Assembly (NCBI RefSeq): GCF_045866565.1
Contig: NZ_BAAFZV010000002.1
Location: 620,001-684,000 of the forward strand
Direction of reading: 5' to 3'
DNA length: 64,000 nt
DNA from: Cognatilysobacter claricitrinus
GTDB lineage: Bacteria; Pseudomonadota; Gammaproteobacteria; Xanthomonadales; Xanthomonadaceae
In this document: in pieces, positions 17,109 through 26,200 of the stretch
How positions within the stretch are numbered: position 1 is the stretch's first letter
How the letters are laid out: each line of letters begins with the position of its first letter
Notes under the pieces: model-generated
Database searches by the model: none
What the model was told of the DNA's origin: nothing
What the model saw: the letters and a program-made list of their open reading frames with translations, nothing else
Program-made: the position numbers and the translations under genes

Positions 17109-17489
17109 ATGCTCCTGAACATGCTGAAGGCCAAGATCCACCGTGCGACGGTCACCCATGCCGAGCTGCACTACGAAGGCTCCTGCGCGATCGACGGCCG
17201 CCTGCTCGACATCTCGGGCATCCGCGAGTACGAGCAGATCCACATCTGGAACGTGAACCAGGGCACGCGCTTCGTGACCTATGCGATCCGCGCGGAAGAG
17301 GGCAGCGGCACGATTTCCGTCAACGGCGCCGCCGCGCACCTCGCGCAGCCGGGCGACCTCGTCATCATCGCGGCCTACGGCCAGTGCGACGAGGCCGAGG
17401 CGGCCAAGTTCAAGCCGATGTGCGTGTATGTCGACCGCGACAACCGCCTGACCCACACCAACCAGTCGATCCCCGCACAGGCCGCGTAA
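17109..17489 (+). CDS. panD: Aspartate 1-decarboxylase
   Basis: PanD makes beta-alanine from aspartate using a pyruvoyl group formed by self-cleavage. With the ATG at 17109 the protein is 126 residues and the cleavage bond falls at G24-S25 (YEGSCAID), exactly as in E. coli. An upstream in-frame ATG at 17067 would add 14 residues that homologues lack. A possible -10 (TAGACT, 17059-17064) suggests an extra promoter inside the pan operon. Confidence 0.97.
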   Translation: MLLNMLKAKIHRATVTHAELHYEGSCAIDGRLLDISGIREYEQIHIWNVNQGTRFVTYAIRAEEGSGTISVNGAAAHLAQPGDLVIIAAYGQCDEAEAAKFKPMCVYVDRDNRLTHTNQSIPAQAA

Positions 17490-17492
17490 CGC

Positions 17493-19007
17493 ATGTCCAT
17501 CGTCGACCGCCTCAGCCCGTTGCGCGCCGAGGCGGCGCGCGTCACCCGGACACCGCTTCGCGATCTCGTCACCGACGATCCCGAACGCGCACGTGATTTC
17601 ACGCTGCGCGTTGGCCCGATCCACGCCAGCTTCGCCCGCCAACGCTACGACCGCGCAGCGCTGGACGCACTGTTCCGACTCGGCGAGTCACTCGATTTCG
17701 ATGGTCGCCTGCAGGCGCTGTTCGCGGGCGAGCAGGTCAATGTCACCGAACGCCGTCCGGCCCTGCACACCGCGTTGCGTAGCGATCTGGTCGACAGTGA
17801 CGTCGCGCGCTCCTCGCACGGCATGGCACGCGAAGCGCGCGGCGCGATGCGCGCGGTGGTCGACGCGATCGCGGCGTCAGGCGTCACCGACGTCGTCAGC
17901 GTGGGCATCGGCGGATCCGATCTTGGCCCGCGACTGGCCGCCGATGCGCTCACGCCCGCGGGCAGCTCGCGCATCCGCGTGCATTTCCTTTCGAACGTCG
18001 ACGGCCACGCCGCGCAACGCGTGCTCGCCCGGCTCGACCCCAGCCGCACGGCGGTCCTGCTGATCTCCAAGACGTTCGGCACGCAGGAAACGCTGCTCAA
18101 CGGTCGCGTACTTCGCGAGTGGCTCGGCGACGATTCGCGCGTCTACGCGATCAGCGCCAACGTCGCGCGCGCCGCCGAGTTCGGCATTCCCGCGGAGCGA
18201 ATCCTGCCGATGTGGGACTGGGTCGGCGGCCGCTATTCGATGTGGTCGGCCGTCGGCCTGCCGATCGCGATCGCGATCGGCATGGACGGCTTCGAAGCGC
18301 TGCTCGCTGGCGCCGCCGAGATGGACGCGCACGTCCTGCGTGAACCGGTGCGGCGCAACCTCGCCGCGTGGCACGCATTGACGGCGGTGTGGAACCGCAA
18401 TGCGCTCGACTTCGCCAGCCATGCGGTGCTGCCGTACGACGAGCGCCTGCGCCTGTTGCCGAACTACCTGCAACAGCTCGTGATGGAAAGCCTCGGCAAG
18501 TCGGTGCATGTCGACGGCTCGCCGCTCGACGTCGCCACAGTGCCGGTCTGGTGGGGCGGGCCGGGCACGGACACGCAGCACAGCTTTTTCCAGGCGCTGC
18601 ACCAGGGCACGACCCCGGTGCCGTGTGACTTCGTTGGCGTGGTGAACGCCGACGCGCCGTATCGCGACAACCACGACGCGCTGCTGTCGAACCTGCTGGC
18701 GCAGAGCGAGGCCTTCGCGAACGGGCAGGACAGCGATGACCCGCATCGTCGCTACCCGGGCGGCCGGCCGAGCACGATGTTGCTGCTCGATGCGCTCACG
18801 CCGCGCTCGCTCGGTGCGCTGATCGCGATGTACGAGCACAGCGTCTATCTGCAATCCATCGTCTGGGACATCAATGCGTTCGACCAGTTCGGTGTCGAAC
18901 TCGGCAAGCAGATCGCGAACGCGCTGCTGCCGGCGGTTCGCGGCGAGTCGGAAGCGCAGGATCCGGTGACCCGGGCGTTGATCGACGAGATCGCGCGTCA
19001 GCGATAG
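17493..19007 (+). CDS. pgi: Glucose-6-phosphate isomerase
   Basis: Pgi interconverts glucose-6-phosphate and fructose-6-phosphate. The 504-residue protein has VGIGGSDLGPRLA, SKTFGTQETLLN, the GGRYSMWSAVGLPI segment, and QLVMESLGKSV with the catalytic glutamate region. It is shorter than E. coli Pgi (549), as in Xanthomonas. It follows panD by three bases, so it is probably read from the pan operon. Confidence 0.97.
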   Translation: MSIVDRLSPLRAEAARVTRTPLRDLVTDDPERARDFTLRVGPIHASFARQRYDRAALDALFRLGESLDFDGRLQALFAGEQVNVTERRPALHTALRSDLVDSDVARSSHGMAREARGAMRAVVDAIAASGVTDVVSVGIGGSDLGPRLAADALTPAGSSRIRVHFLSNVDGHAAQRVLARLDPSRTAVLLISKTFGTQETLLNGRVLREWLGDDSRVYAISANVARAAEFGIPAERILPMWDWVGGRYSMWSAVGLPIAIAIGMDGFEALLAGAAEMDAHVLREPVRRNLAAWHALTAVWNRNALDFASHAVLPYDERLRLLPNYLQQLVMESLGKSVHVDGSPLDVATVPVWWGGPGTDTQHSFFQALHQGTTPVPCDFVGVVNADAPYRDNHDALLSNLLAQSEAFANGQDSDDPHRRYPGGRPSTMLLLDALTPRSLGALIAMYEHSVYLQSIVWDINAFDQFGVELGKQIANALLPAVRGESEAQDPVTRALIDEIARQR

Positions 19008-19082
19008 ACGCGCTCGAAGGCACGCACTTCGTAGGTGGAACGCGCATCGGTGTGCGATATGAGGTTCATGTCGGTGTAGCGA

Positions 19083-19098
19083 CGGATGCGCGCATCCG
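19083..19098. repeat. 16-bp perfect palindrome between pgi and the TfoX-like gene
   Basis: CGGATGCG is followed directly by CGCATCCG. As a hairpin it gives a 6-bp stem with a 4-base loop but no T-run. It lies between convergent genes, so a modest terminator is the simplest reading. Confidence 0.4.
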
Positions 19099-19125
19099 GA
19101 TGCGGCCCGCGTCTTTCGTCGACGC

Positions 19126-19689
19126 TCAAACCTTTCGAGTGCGACGGGCCGAAGGCGATTCAGACCTCGTCGCCTTGGCCGTCGTCGCAGATTTCTTCGC
19201 CACTTTCCTAGCTGGCGTTTTCGCCACCGAGCTCGTCTTCTTTGCCGGCGTTGTCGGTTTTCCTGTCGAAGGCTTCTTCACAAACGAGGGTTTTCTCACC
19301 TTCGGCGCCGCCTTCGTCGCATGCGTCTTTTTCGCGTTCGCGCCCGGCGTTAGGTCCGCTTTCCTGACGCGCGGCGCAGGTAGTGCCGCGGCGGTCGCGT
19401 CGAGCAGTCCGCGCAACCACTGCCCCTCATCCCAGCCATCGGGCGGCAGGCGCAGGTAATCCTTCGCACCCGGGTAGGGCGGGCCGAAATCGAGAAGCCC
19501 GGCCGCGGACATCGAATCCCGGCCCGCGGGCGTGTCCTTGATGAACAGCACGTCGTCGCAGACGAACGCGACGGGCAGGCCTTCGCGATACAGGCAGTAC
19601 TCGCCGAACATGCGCCGCGTGCTGTACGACGCGCCGCGCGTGCCGAGCTGGTCCAGAAGAAATTCGACAGTGCCGGGGTCGGTCGCCAT
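19126..19689 (-). CDS. TfoX N-terminal domain protein with basic Lys/Ala tail
   Basis: The first ~105 of 187 residues match the TfoX_N domain (TVEFLLDQLG, RRMFGEYCLYREG, LPPDGWDEGQWLRGLL). The last ~80 residues are a low-complexity Lys/Ala/Pro/Thr tail with KKTS, AKKTSSV, RKVAKKS and TAKATRSE, like histone H1-type tails of some proteobacterial DNA-binding proteins. Full TfoX/Sxy regulates competence; this protein lacks the TfoX C-terminal domain. The ATG at 19689 has GAGGA upstream and follows queG by seven bases. A nucleoid or RNA-binding role is inference from charge. Confidence 0.8.
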   Translation of the reverse strand: MATDPGTVEFLLDQLGTRGASYSTRRMFGEYCLYREGLPVAFVCDDVLFIKDTPAGRDSMSAAGLLDFGPPYPGAKDYLRLPPDGWDEGQWLRGLLDATAAALPAPRVRKADLTPGANAKKTHATKAAPKVRKPSFVKKPSTGKPTTPAKKTSSVAKTPARKVAKKSATTAKATRSESPSARRTRKV

Positions 19690-19696
19690 GCGGTCC

Positions 19697-20785
19697 TCAG
19701 GAGGCGGTGTGTCGAGCGTGTCGTGCCAGCGCCCACTCGACGCTCTCGCGGACAACGGGATCGTCAATATCGCGGCGTGTTTCGAGCGCCGTCAGCACCG
19801 CGCGCGACGTCGGAGCATTGCCGAGCGCGATCGCGATGTTGCGAAGCCAGCGCGAATGGCCGCTGCGGCGGATCGCGGTGCCTTCGGTGCGGCGAAGGAA
19901 CTCGTCTTCCGTCCACGCGAACAGCTCGGGCAGCGTCGCGGTGTCGAGGTCGTTTCGCGCGCGGAAGTCGGGCTCGTCGGTGCGACGCGCGAACTTGTTC
20001 CACGGGCAGACCAGCTGGCAGTCGTCGCAGCCGAAGATGCGGTTGCCCATCAACGGGCGCAGCTCCGGATCGATCGGGCCTTCGTGCTCGATCGTCAGGT
20101 AGGAAATGCAGCGGCGCGCATCCAACCGGTTCGCGCCGATGATCGCCTGCGTCGGGCAAATGTCGATGCAACGCGTGCAGCTGCCGCAGTGCGCTGTTGC
20201 TGGTCGATCGACCGGCAACGGGATGTCGACGTAGATCTCGCCGAGAAAGAACCACGAGCCGCCGTTCCGGTCGATCAGGCAGGTGTGCTTGCCGATCCAG
20301 CCGAGCCCGGCGTTGCGCGCCAGCGCGCGTTCCAGGACAGGCGCGGAATCGACGAACACACGATGCCCGAATGGCCCGATCTCCGCGGCGATGCGGTCGG
20401 CGAGTTTCTGCAGGCGGCCGCGCATGAGCTTGTGGTAATCGCGACCCAGTGCGTAACGCGCGACGTAGGCGCGTTCGCCATCTTCGAGCGTGGTCCACGC
20501 CTCATTGTCGTCGCGGCGCCCGTAGTCCAGCCCAACGCTGATGACGCGCAGCGTGCCGGGCAAAAGTTCCGCCGGACGCGCGCGCTTGGCGCCGTGGCGC
20601 GCCATCCAGTCCATGGTTCCGTGCAGGCCGCGGGCGAGCCAGTCGGCGAGGAAGGCTTCGTCTTCCTCAAGTTCGACGCCGCTGATGCCGCAGCGCTGGA
20701 AGCCCATCTCGAGCGCGAGTTCGCGCACCCGCGCGCCGATGGCGGCGAGATCGGCGGGCGCATCGGACACGGGCGCGAGGCTCAT
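19697..20785 (-). CDS. queG: Epoxyqueuosine reductase
   Basis: QueG reduces epoxyqueuosine to queuosine in tRNA using cobalamin and two 4Fe-4S clusters. The 362-residue protein has cluster cysteines at 200, 203, 206 and 210 (CGSCTRCIDIC) and again around 226, 253, 256 and 260 (CDDCQLVCPWN), plus the proposed catalytic aspartate D146 in VDSAPVLER. The ATG at 20785 lies 22 bases from the divergent nnr start. A longer reading frame upstream is antisense to nnr and is not used. Confidence 0.96.
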   Translation of the reverse strand: MSLAPVSDAPADLAAIGARVRELALEMGFQRCGISGVELEEDEAFLADWLARGLHGTMDWMARHGAKRARPAELLPGTLRVISVGLDYGRRDDNEAWTTLEDGERAYVARYALGRDYHKLMRGRLQKLADRIAAEIGPFGHRVFVDSAPVLERALARNAGLGWIGKHTCLIDRNGGSWFFLGEIYVDIPLPVDRPATAHCGSCTRCIDICPTQAIIGANRLDARRCISYLTIEHEGPIDPELRPLMGNRIFGCDDCQLVCPWNKFARRTDEPDFRARNDLDTATLPELFAWTEDEFLRRTEGTAIRRSGHSRWLRNIAIALGNAPTSRAVLTALETRRDIDDPVVRESVEWALARHARHTAS

Positions 20786-20807
20786 GGGCCAAGTATAGAA
20801 TCGGCCG
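20786..20807. promoter_or_regulatory. Compact divergent promoter of queG and nnr
   Basis: Only 22 bases separate the two ATG codons. They contain AGTATAGAAT, which reads TATAGA/TAGAAT on the plus strand (20794-20801) and TATACT on the minus strand (20792-20797). Each -10 lies about 7-14 bases from its start codon, so both mRNAs would be leaderless or nearly so. No Shine-Dalgarno fits in the gap. Confidence 0.65.
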
Positions 20808-22262
20808 ATGCGCGACCTTCCGCCGCTGTTCGACACCGATTCAGTGCGGCGCTTCGAGGCGGCCGCGATCGCCGCCGTCGGTGACGAATCGATCCTCATG
20901 GAGCGCGCCGGGCAGCTGGCCTGGCAACGCGTGCTCGAGCTGTGGCCGGCCGCGACACGTCTGCTTGTCGTGTGCGGCGCGGGTGGAAATGGCGGCGACG
21001 GTTTCGTGCTGGCGCGGTTGGCGCAGGCATCGGGCCGTGACGTCGCCGTAGTCGAATATCGACCGACCGGCTCGGCGCACATCGCCGCCAGCGCTGCGCG
21101 GGATCGCTACGTCGAGACGGGCGCGCGTCTCGATGCGTGGATGGGTCAGTTGCCCGGCGCGGACGTCGTCGTCGATGCACTGTTCGGCATCGGCCTGTCG
21201 CGCGAGCCGCGCGCGGAGGCCGCCGCGCTGATCGACGCCATCAACGCGCACGGTGCGCCGGTGCTATCGCTCGATGTGCCGAGCGGCGTCGACGCACGCG
21301 GCGTCACCGGCGTCGCCGTGCAGGCGACGTCCACGCTGGAGTTTCTTCTGCCGAAGGCGGTGCTGCGAACCGGCGCGGCATTGGATCGCGCAGGCGTCAT
21401 CGCGTGCGCGCCACTGGAGGTCGCGGCATCCGTCGACATGCCGACGCCGTGCGCGCGCCTCGCATCCGTCAACGCGCTCGCGCGCTGGTTGCGGCGCCGC
21501 GGTCGCGACAGTCACAAGGGTGACAACGGTCGCGTCGCCTGTATCGGCGGCGATCACGGTAGTGGGGGCGCCGTGTTGTTGTGCGCGGAAGGCGCGTTGC
21601 GTGCCGGTGCGGGGCTGGTGCGCGTGCATACGCGTGACATGCACGTTGCGCCGATGCTTGCGCGCTTGCCCGAAGCGATGGCGGTGCCCGAGGCGGAGGA
21701 GTTCGACGCCGAGTGGCCGGATGTCGTGGTGATCGGACCCGGGCTGGGGCAGGGCAATTGGGGGTTCGCGCACCTGCATCACGTGCTCGACAGCGACGTC
21801 GCAACGGTCTACGACGCCGACGCGCTCAACCTCGTCGCGCGGCACGGGTTCAAGGTCAAGAAGGGTGCGGTGCTGACACCCCATCCGGGCGAAGCGGCGC
21901 GTCTGTTCGGCGTCACCACGGATGTCGTCCAACGCGACCGAATGGGCGCGGCGACGCAACTCGTCGATCGCTACGGCGCAGTGGTCGTGCTCAAGGGCGC
22001 CGGCACGGTGATCGCGGGGCCGGAGGCCACGCCGGTGATTCTCGATGCGGGCAATCCCGGCATGGCCGTGGGCGGCACGGGCGATCTGCTGGCCGGCGTC
22101 ATCGGCGCCATGCGCGCGCAGGGCCTCGACACGTTCGATGCCGCCTGCTGCGGCGCGCTGTTGCATTCGGCCGCGGCCGACATCGCTTCGCAGGACGGGG
22201 AGCGCGGAATGTTGCCTGTCGACCTGATGCCGGCGCTGCGGCGCCTCGCCAATCCCGCATGA
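20808..22262 (+). CDS. nnr: Bifunctional NAD(P)H-hydrate epimerase / ADP-dependent dehydratase
   Basis: This enzyme repairs hydrated NAD(P)H. The 484-residue protein has an N-terminal epimerase (YjeF_N, about 1-210, with CGAGGNGGDGFV and SLDVPSGVDA) and a C-terminal ribokinase-like dehydratase (about 230-480, with VVIGPGLGQG, LTPHPGEAARL and the MAVGGTGDLLAGV motif). Its stop overlaps the tsaE start in ATGA. yjeF-tsaE-amiB-mutL is a conserved order. Confidence 0.96.
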   Translation: MRDLPPLFDTDSVRRFEAAAIAAVGDESILMERAGQLAWQRVLELWPAATRLLVVCGAGGNGGDGFVLARLAQASGRDVAVVEYRPTGSAHIAASAARDRYVETGARLDAWMGQLPGADVVVDALFGIGLSREPRAEAAALIDAINAHGAPVLSLDVPSGVDARGVTGVAVQATSTLEFLLPKAVLRTGAALDRAGVIACAPLEVAASVDMPTPCARLASVNALARWLRRRGRDSHKGDNGRVACIGGDHGSGGAVLLCAEGALRAGAGLVRVHTRDMHVAPMLARLPEAMAVPEAEEFDAEWPDVVVIGPGLGQGNWGFAHLHHVLDSDVATVYDADALNLVARHGFKVKKGAVLTPHPGEAARLFGVTTDVVQRDRMGAATQLVDRYGAVVVLKGAGTVIAGPEATPVILDAGNPGMAVGGTGDLLAGVIGAMRAQGLDTFDAACCGALLHSAAADIASQDGERGMLPVDLMPALRRLANPA

Positions 22263-22732
22263 AATTCGAACTTGCCGATGCCGAAGCCACTGCCGCGCTC
22301 GGTCGCGCGCTGGCGCGAACGCGCCCGGCGCGCGGCGTCCTGCATCTGCACGGCGACCTGGGCGCGGGCAAGTCGACTCTGGCGCGCGCGCTGCTGCGCG
22401 AGCTCGGCGTCACCGGCGCGATCCGCAGCCCGACCTACACGCTGGTTGAGCGTTATCCGATCGCCGGTGGCGATGCCCTCCATCTCGATCTCTATCGAAT
22501 CGGCGACCCGGGCGAACTCGACTTTCTCGGCCTCGACCCGGCCGATGCGGTCCTGTGGCTGGTCGAATGGCCGGAGCGGGGCGGCGCCGCGCTGCCTGCG
22601 CCCGATCTGCGTGTCGATCTCGAACTGTCGGCAACGGGCCGCAACGTCGAAATAACGCCCTGTTTACCCGGCTCTGACCGGTGGCTGACGAACGCACTGG
22701 CCGCCTTCACCTCCGGCGATCTTCACGCCTGA
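22259..22732 (+). CDS. tsaE: TsaE, ATPase for tRNA t6A modification
   Basis: TsaE works with TsaB, TsaC and TsaD to make N6-threonylcarbamoyladenosine at position 37 of ANN-decoding tRNAs. The 157-residue protein has Walker A GDLGAGKST (32-40), then SPTYTLVERY and HLDLYRI. The ATG overlaps the nnr stop by four bases, which fixes the start; a longer open frame upstream lies within nnr. Confidence 0.96.
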   Translation: MKFELADAEATAALGRALARTRPARGVLHLHGDLGAGKSTLARALLRELGVTGAIRSPTYTLVERYPIAGGDALHLDLYRIGDPGELDFLGLDPADAVLWLVEWPERGGAALPAPDLRVDLELSATGRNVEITPCLPGSDRWLTNALAAFTSGDLHA

Positions 22733-22812
22733 CGGAGGAATCGGCGGCAGGTCACGGATTAGAAAGGAAAAAGTAGCTTGCATTGGGCGCCGCACGGTGG
22801 TTGACTACGGCC

Positions 22813-24324
22813 ATGCGCGTGAAGGCCGACACTGTGCAGAAACTGATTTTGGGCGCGGCTCTCATCGCCGCCTTGGCCTGGAATCTCGCGCAGGCGGCGG
22901 AAATACGGTCCGTGCAGCTGAGCCGCGGGGCCACCGGCACCCGCGCTGAAATCGCGCTCGATGGCGCGCCTGCCGACTACCGCCTCATCCATCTCGCCGG
23001 TCCCGACCGCCTTGTGGTCGACCTGCCGGCATCGTCCGTACGCCGCGGCGCGTCGCTTCCCGCACCGGCCGGCGTCGTGCGTAGCGTCCGTTACGGCCAG
23101 CCCGAGCCTGGCGTCGCGCGCATCGTGTTCGACCTCGCGCAGCCGATAGCCGCGCTCCAGCCGCAGATCGAGCCGTCAGCGAACGGCACGCGCCTGGTGA
23201 TCGAATGGCCGGGCGACGAGGACGTCGCGTCCTCGGCGCCGGTGACCACCTCGAGCTCACCCGTTGTCGAAACCCCGCCGTCCTCCGCCGGCGCGCTCGT
23301 CGCGATGGATGCACCGGCGCAGCGCGTTCCGGCTGCTGTGATCCCGGCGCCGGCCGCTACTTCGCCACAGGCGAACGCGCTTGATCGGCTCGTCGCGGGC
23401 GTTTCGAGCGCGTCCACGGCGCCGGCTCCGCTTCCGGCACCAGCGCGCGTCGACACCTCGGCGATGCCTGCGGCGTCCACGATTGCGCCGGTTTCGACCT
23501 ACACGCCGCCGCCGGTGACCACGACCGTGCCGACGCGGCCGCTGCGCGACGCCGCGGGCCGTCCATTGCGTCCGCTTGTGATCGCGATCGATGCGGGCCA
23601 CGGCGGGCAGGATCCGGGCGCGCACGGCCCGACGGGTCGCCGCGAGAAGGACGTGACGCTGGCCATCGCGCGCGAACTGGCGCGGCAGGTCAACGCGACG
23701 CCGGGCTACAAGGCCTACCTGACGCGCGATTCCGATTTCTTCATTCCGCTCAACGAACGTGCGCGCCTGGCCAAGCGCGCCGGCGCGGACATGTTCGTGT
23801 CGATTCACGCCGACGCTGCGGAAAACGCGGCAGCACGCGGCTCGTCGGTGTTCGTGCTGTCGCTGAAGGGTGCGTCGTCGCAGCGCGCGCGCTGGCTGGC
23901 GGACAAGGAAAACTCGGCTGACCTCATCGGTGGCGTGCCCGTCGAGCCGGGCAACACGCTGGCGTCGGTTCTGCTCGACCTCACGCAGAGCGGCAACCTC
24001 AAAGCCTCGGAAGACGTCGCCGGACAGGTGCTGTCGGGTCTCGCGCGCCTCGGGCCGAACCACAAGTCGACCGTGGAACGCGCGAATTTCGCGGTGCTTC
24101 GCACGTCCGATATCCCGGCCATGCTGGTCGAGACCGCGTTCATCTCGAATCCCGACGAAGAGCAGCGCCTGACCGACCCGGTGCAGCAGTCGGCGATCGC
24201 GCGCGCGGTGTTCAGCGGGGTCAACGGCTACTTCGTGCGCACGCCGCCGCCGGGCACGATGCTCGCTGCGCAGATGGCGTCGCCGCCGCTCGCCAGCAGC
24301 GGCTCCGCGGGCGGCACGCGCTGA
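22813..24324 (+). CDS. amiC: N-acetylmuramoyl-L-alanine amidase (AMIN + Amidase_3)
   Basis: Periplasmic amidases of this family split daughter-cell peptidoglycan. A signal peptide is followed by an AMIN domain (about 30-135), a Pro/Ser/Thr/Ala-rich linker of about 100 residues, and a zinc Amidase_3 domain. Zinc-site segments are IDAGHGGQDPGA, GRREKDVTLAIA and VSIHADAAE; ETAFISN is near the end. The start is uncertain: ATG 22813 (503 residues) is preferred over a TTG at 22783, since neither has a good Shine-Dalgarno. No LysM domain is seen, so it is closer to AmiC than AmiB; the symbol is tentative. Confidence 0.9.
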   Translation: MRVKADTVQKLILGAALIAALAWNLAQAAEIRSVQLSRGATGTRAEIALDGAPADYRLIHLAGPDRLVVDLPASSVRRGASLPAPAGVVRSVRYGQPEPGVARIVFDLAQPIAALQPQIEPSANGTRLVIEWPGDEDVASSAPVTTSSSPVVETPPSSAGALVAMDAPAQRVPAAVIPAPAATSPQANALDRLVAGVSSASTAPAPLPAPARVDTSAMPAASTIAPVSTYTPPPVTTTVPTRPLRDAAGRPLRPLVIAIDAGHGGQDPGAHGPTGRREKDVTLAIARELARQVNATPGYKAYLTRDSDFFIPLNERARLAKRAGADMFVSIHADAAENAAARGSSVFVLSLKGASSQRARWLADKENSADLIGGVPVEPGNTLASVLLDLTQSGNLKASEDVAGQVLSGLARLGPNHKSTVERANFAVLRTSDIPAMLVETAFISNPDEEQRLTDPVQQSAIARAVFSGVNGYFVRTPPPGTMLAAQMASPPLASSGSAGGTR

Positions 24325-24391
24325 GACGCCCGACCGCGCGGCCGGCGTGCCGCGCGTCTATCATCGACGGCCGTGACCGCGCGCGAGCGCG

Positions 24392-26200
24392 ATGAACTCC
24401 GCCGTGCCGATCCGACAACTCCCCGACGTCCTCATCAACCAGATCGCTGCCGGCGAGGTCGTCGAGCGCCCCGCGTCCGTGGTCAAGGAACTGGTCGAGA
24501 ACGCGCTGGACGCCGGGGCCGGTCGCGTCGACATCGACCTCGAGGACGGCGGCATCCGCCTGATCCGCATCCGCGACGACGGACTCGGCATCGATCCGCA
24601 CGAATTGCCACTCGCGGTGCAGCGCCATGCGACGAGCAAGATCGCATCTCTCGACGACCTTGAAGGCGTCGCCACGCTCGGTTTCCGCGGCGAGGCGTTG
24701 CCGTCGATCGCGTCGGTGAGCCGGCTCGCGCTGGTGTCGCGCACGCGCGACGCGGAACACGCGACGGCGATCGAAGTCGACGGCGGCCACATCGGCGCGG
24801 CGTCGCCACGCGCGCACCCGCATGGCACCACCGTCGAAGTGCGCGACCTGTTCTACAACGTGCCCGCACGTCGCAAGTTCCTGCGCGCCGAACGCACCGA
24901 GCTGTCGCATATCGAGGACTGGCTTCGGCAGCTCGCGCTTGCACGACCGGACGTCGAGTTGCGCGTGTCGCACAACGGCAAGCCGTCTCGACGCTGGAAA
25001 GGCGAGCGCGACCTGCTGTCGGGCGAACGCCTGCACGAGGCGCTCGGCCCCGATTTCGTCAGGCATTCGCTGCGCGTCGAACATGGCGATCTCGGCGACG
25101 GCCGCGGCCTTCGGCTGCAGGGCTGGATCGCCGAACCGAGCTACAACCGCGCGAGCACCGACCAGCAATTCCTGTTCGTCAACGGACGTTCGGTACGCGA
25201 TCGCGGCGTTGCACATGCCGTCCGTCAGGCGTACGCCGATGTCCTGTTCCACGGTCGACATCCGGCCTACGTGCTGTTCCTCTCGCTCGATCCGCGACGC
25301 GTCGATGTCAACGTGCATCCGGCCAAGCACGAGGTGCGTTTCCGCGACAGCCGCCTGATCCACGACTTCGTCTATCGCACGCTGCAAGGTGTTCTTGCGG
25401 AAACGCGTGCGGGTTCGAGCGTCGCGACGTTCGGCGCGCCGGCTGCACCGATGCCGGCGTCGGCTGCGTGGTCGCCGCCGATGCGGCAGTCGCCACTTGG
25501 CCTGCAGGTCGCGGAGACGCGCGCGGCGTACGAAGCGCTGTATGCGTCGCCGGAACGGGCGGTGTCCGCGTCGATGTCGTCGCTGCCCACGCCTGCGGCG
25601 AACGATGAGCCGACGCTTCCGCCGCTCGGTTATGCGCTCGCGCAGCTGCAGGGCATCTACATTCTCGCCGAGTGTGCGGACGGGCTGATCGTCGTCGACA
25701 TGCACGCGGCGCACGAACGCATCGGCTACGAGAAGCTCAAGAACGCGCATGACGGCGAAGGCCTGCGCACGCAGCCGTTGCTTGTGCCGCAGACCGTCGC
25801 GGTATCCGAACGTGAAGCCGACGTCGCCGAACGCGAAGTGGAGACGCTCGCGCAGCTCGGCTTCGAGGTTTCGCGCAGCGGCCTGCAATCGGTTGTGCTG
25901 CGCGCCGTGCCGGCACTTCTCGCGAACGGCGACACCGAAGGGCTTCTGCGCGACGTGCTCGCCGACCTGCGCGAACACGGCGAGACGCGACGCATCGCCG
26001 CGGCGCGCGATGAACTGCTCTCGACGATGGCCTGCCACCACGCGGTCCGCGCGAACCGTCGCCTGACGATCCACGAAATGAATGCGCTGCTGCGCGAAAT
26101 GGAAGCGACGGAACGCTCGGGCCAATGCAACCACGGGCGTCCGACCTGGGCGCACTTCTCGCTGGCGGAGATCGATAAATGGTTCCTGCGCGGACGCTGA
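24392..26200 (+). CDS. mutL: DNA mismatch repair protein MutL
   Basis: MutL couples MutS mismatch recognition to strand incision. The 602-residue protein has the GHKL ATPase head with E33 and N37 (KELVENALDAGA), DDGLGID, and GFRGEALPSIASV. Unlike E. coli MutL it keeps the C-terminal endonuclease motif, here D436-MHAAHERIGYE, a DQHA(X)2E(X)4E site with Met in place of Gln, and CNHGRP near the end. An intrinsic nicking activity is therefore expected, as in Pseudomonas. amiC-mutL is conserved, but miaA and hfq do not follow. Confidence 0.97.
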   Translation: MNSAVPIRQLPDVLINQIAAGEVVERPASVVKELVENALDAGAGRVDIDLEDGGIRLIRIRDDGLGIDPHELPLAVQRHATSKIASLDDLEGVATLGFRGEALPSIASVSRLALVSRTRDAEHATAIEVDGGHIGAASPRAHPHGTTVEVRDLFYNVPARRKFLRAERTELSHIEDWLRQLALARPDVELRVSHNGKPSRRWKGERDLLSGERLHEALGPDFVRHSLRVEHGDLGDGRGLRLQGWIAEPSYNRASTDQQFLFVNGRSVRDRGVAHAVRQAYADVLFHGRHPAYVLFLSLDPRRVDVNVHPAKHEVRFRDSRLIHDFVYRTLQGVLAETRAGSSVATFGAPAAPMPASAAWSPPMRQSPLGLQVAETRAAYEALYASPERAVSASMSSLPTPAANDEPTLPPLGYALAQLQGIYILAECADGLIVVDMHAAHERIGYEKLKNAHDGEGLRTQPLLVPQTVAVSEREADVAEREVETLAQLGFEVSRSGLQSVVLRAVPALLANGDTEGLLRDVLADLREHGETRRIAAARDELLSTMACHHAVRANRRLTIHEMNALLREMEATERSGQCNHGRPTWAHFSLAEIDKWFLRGR

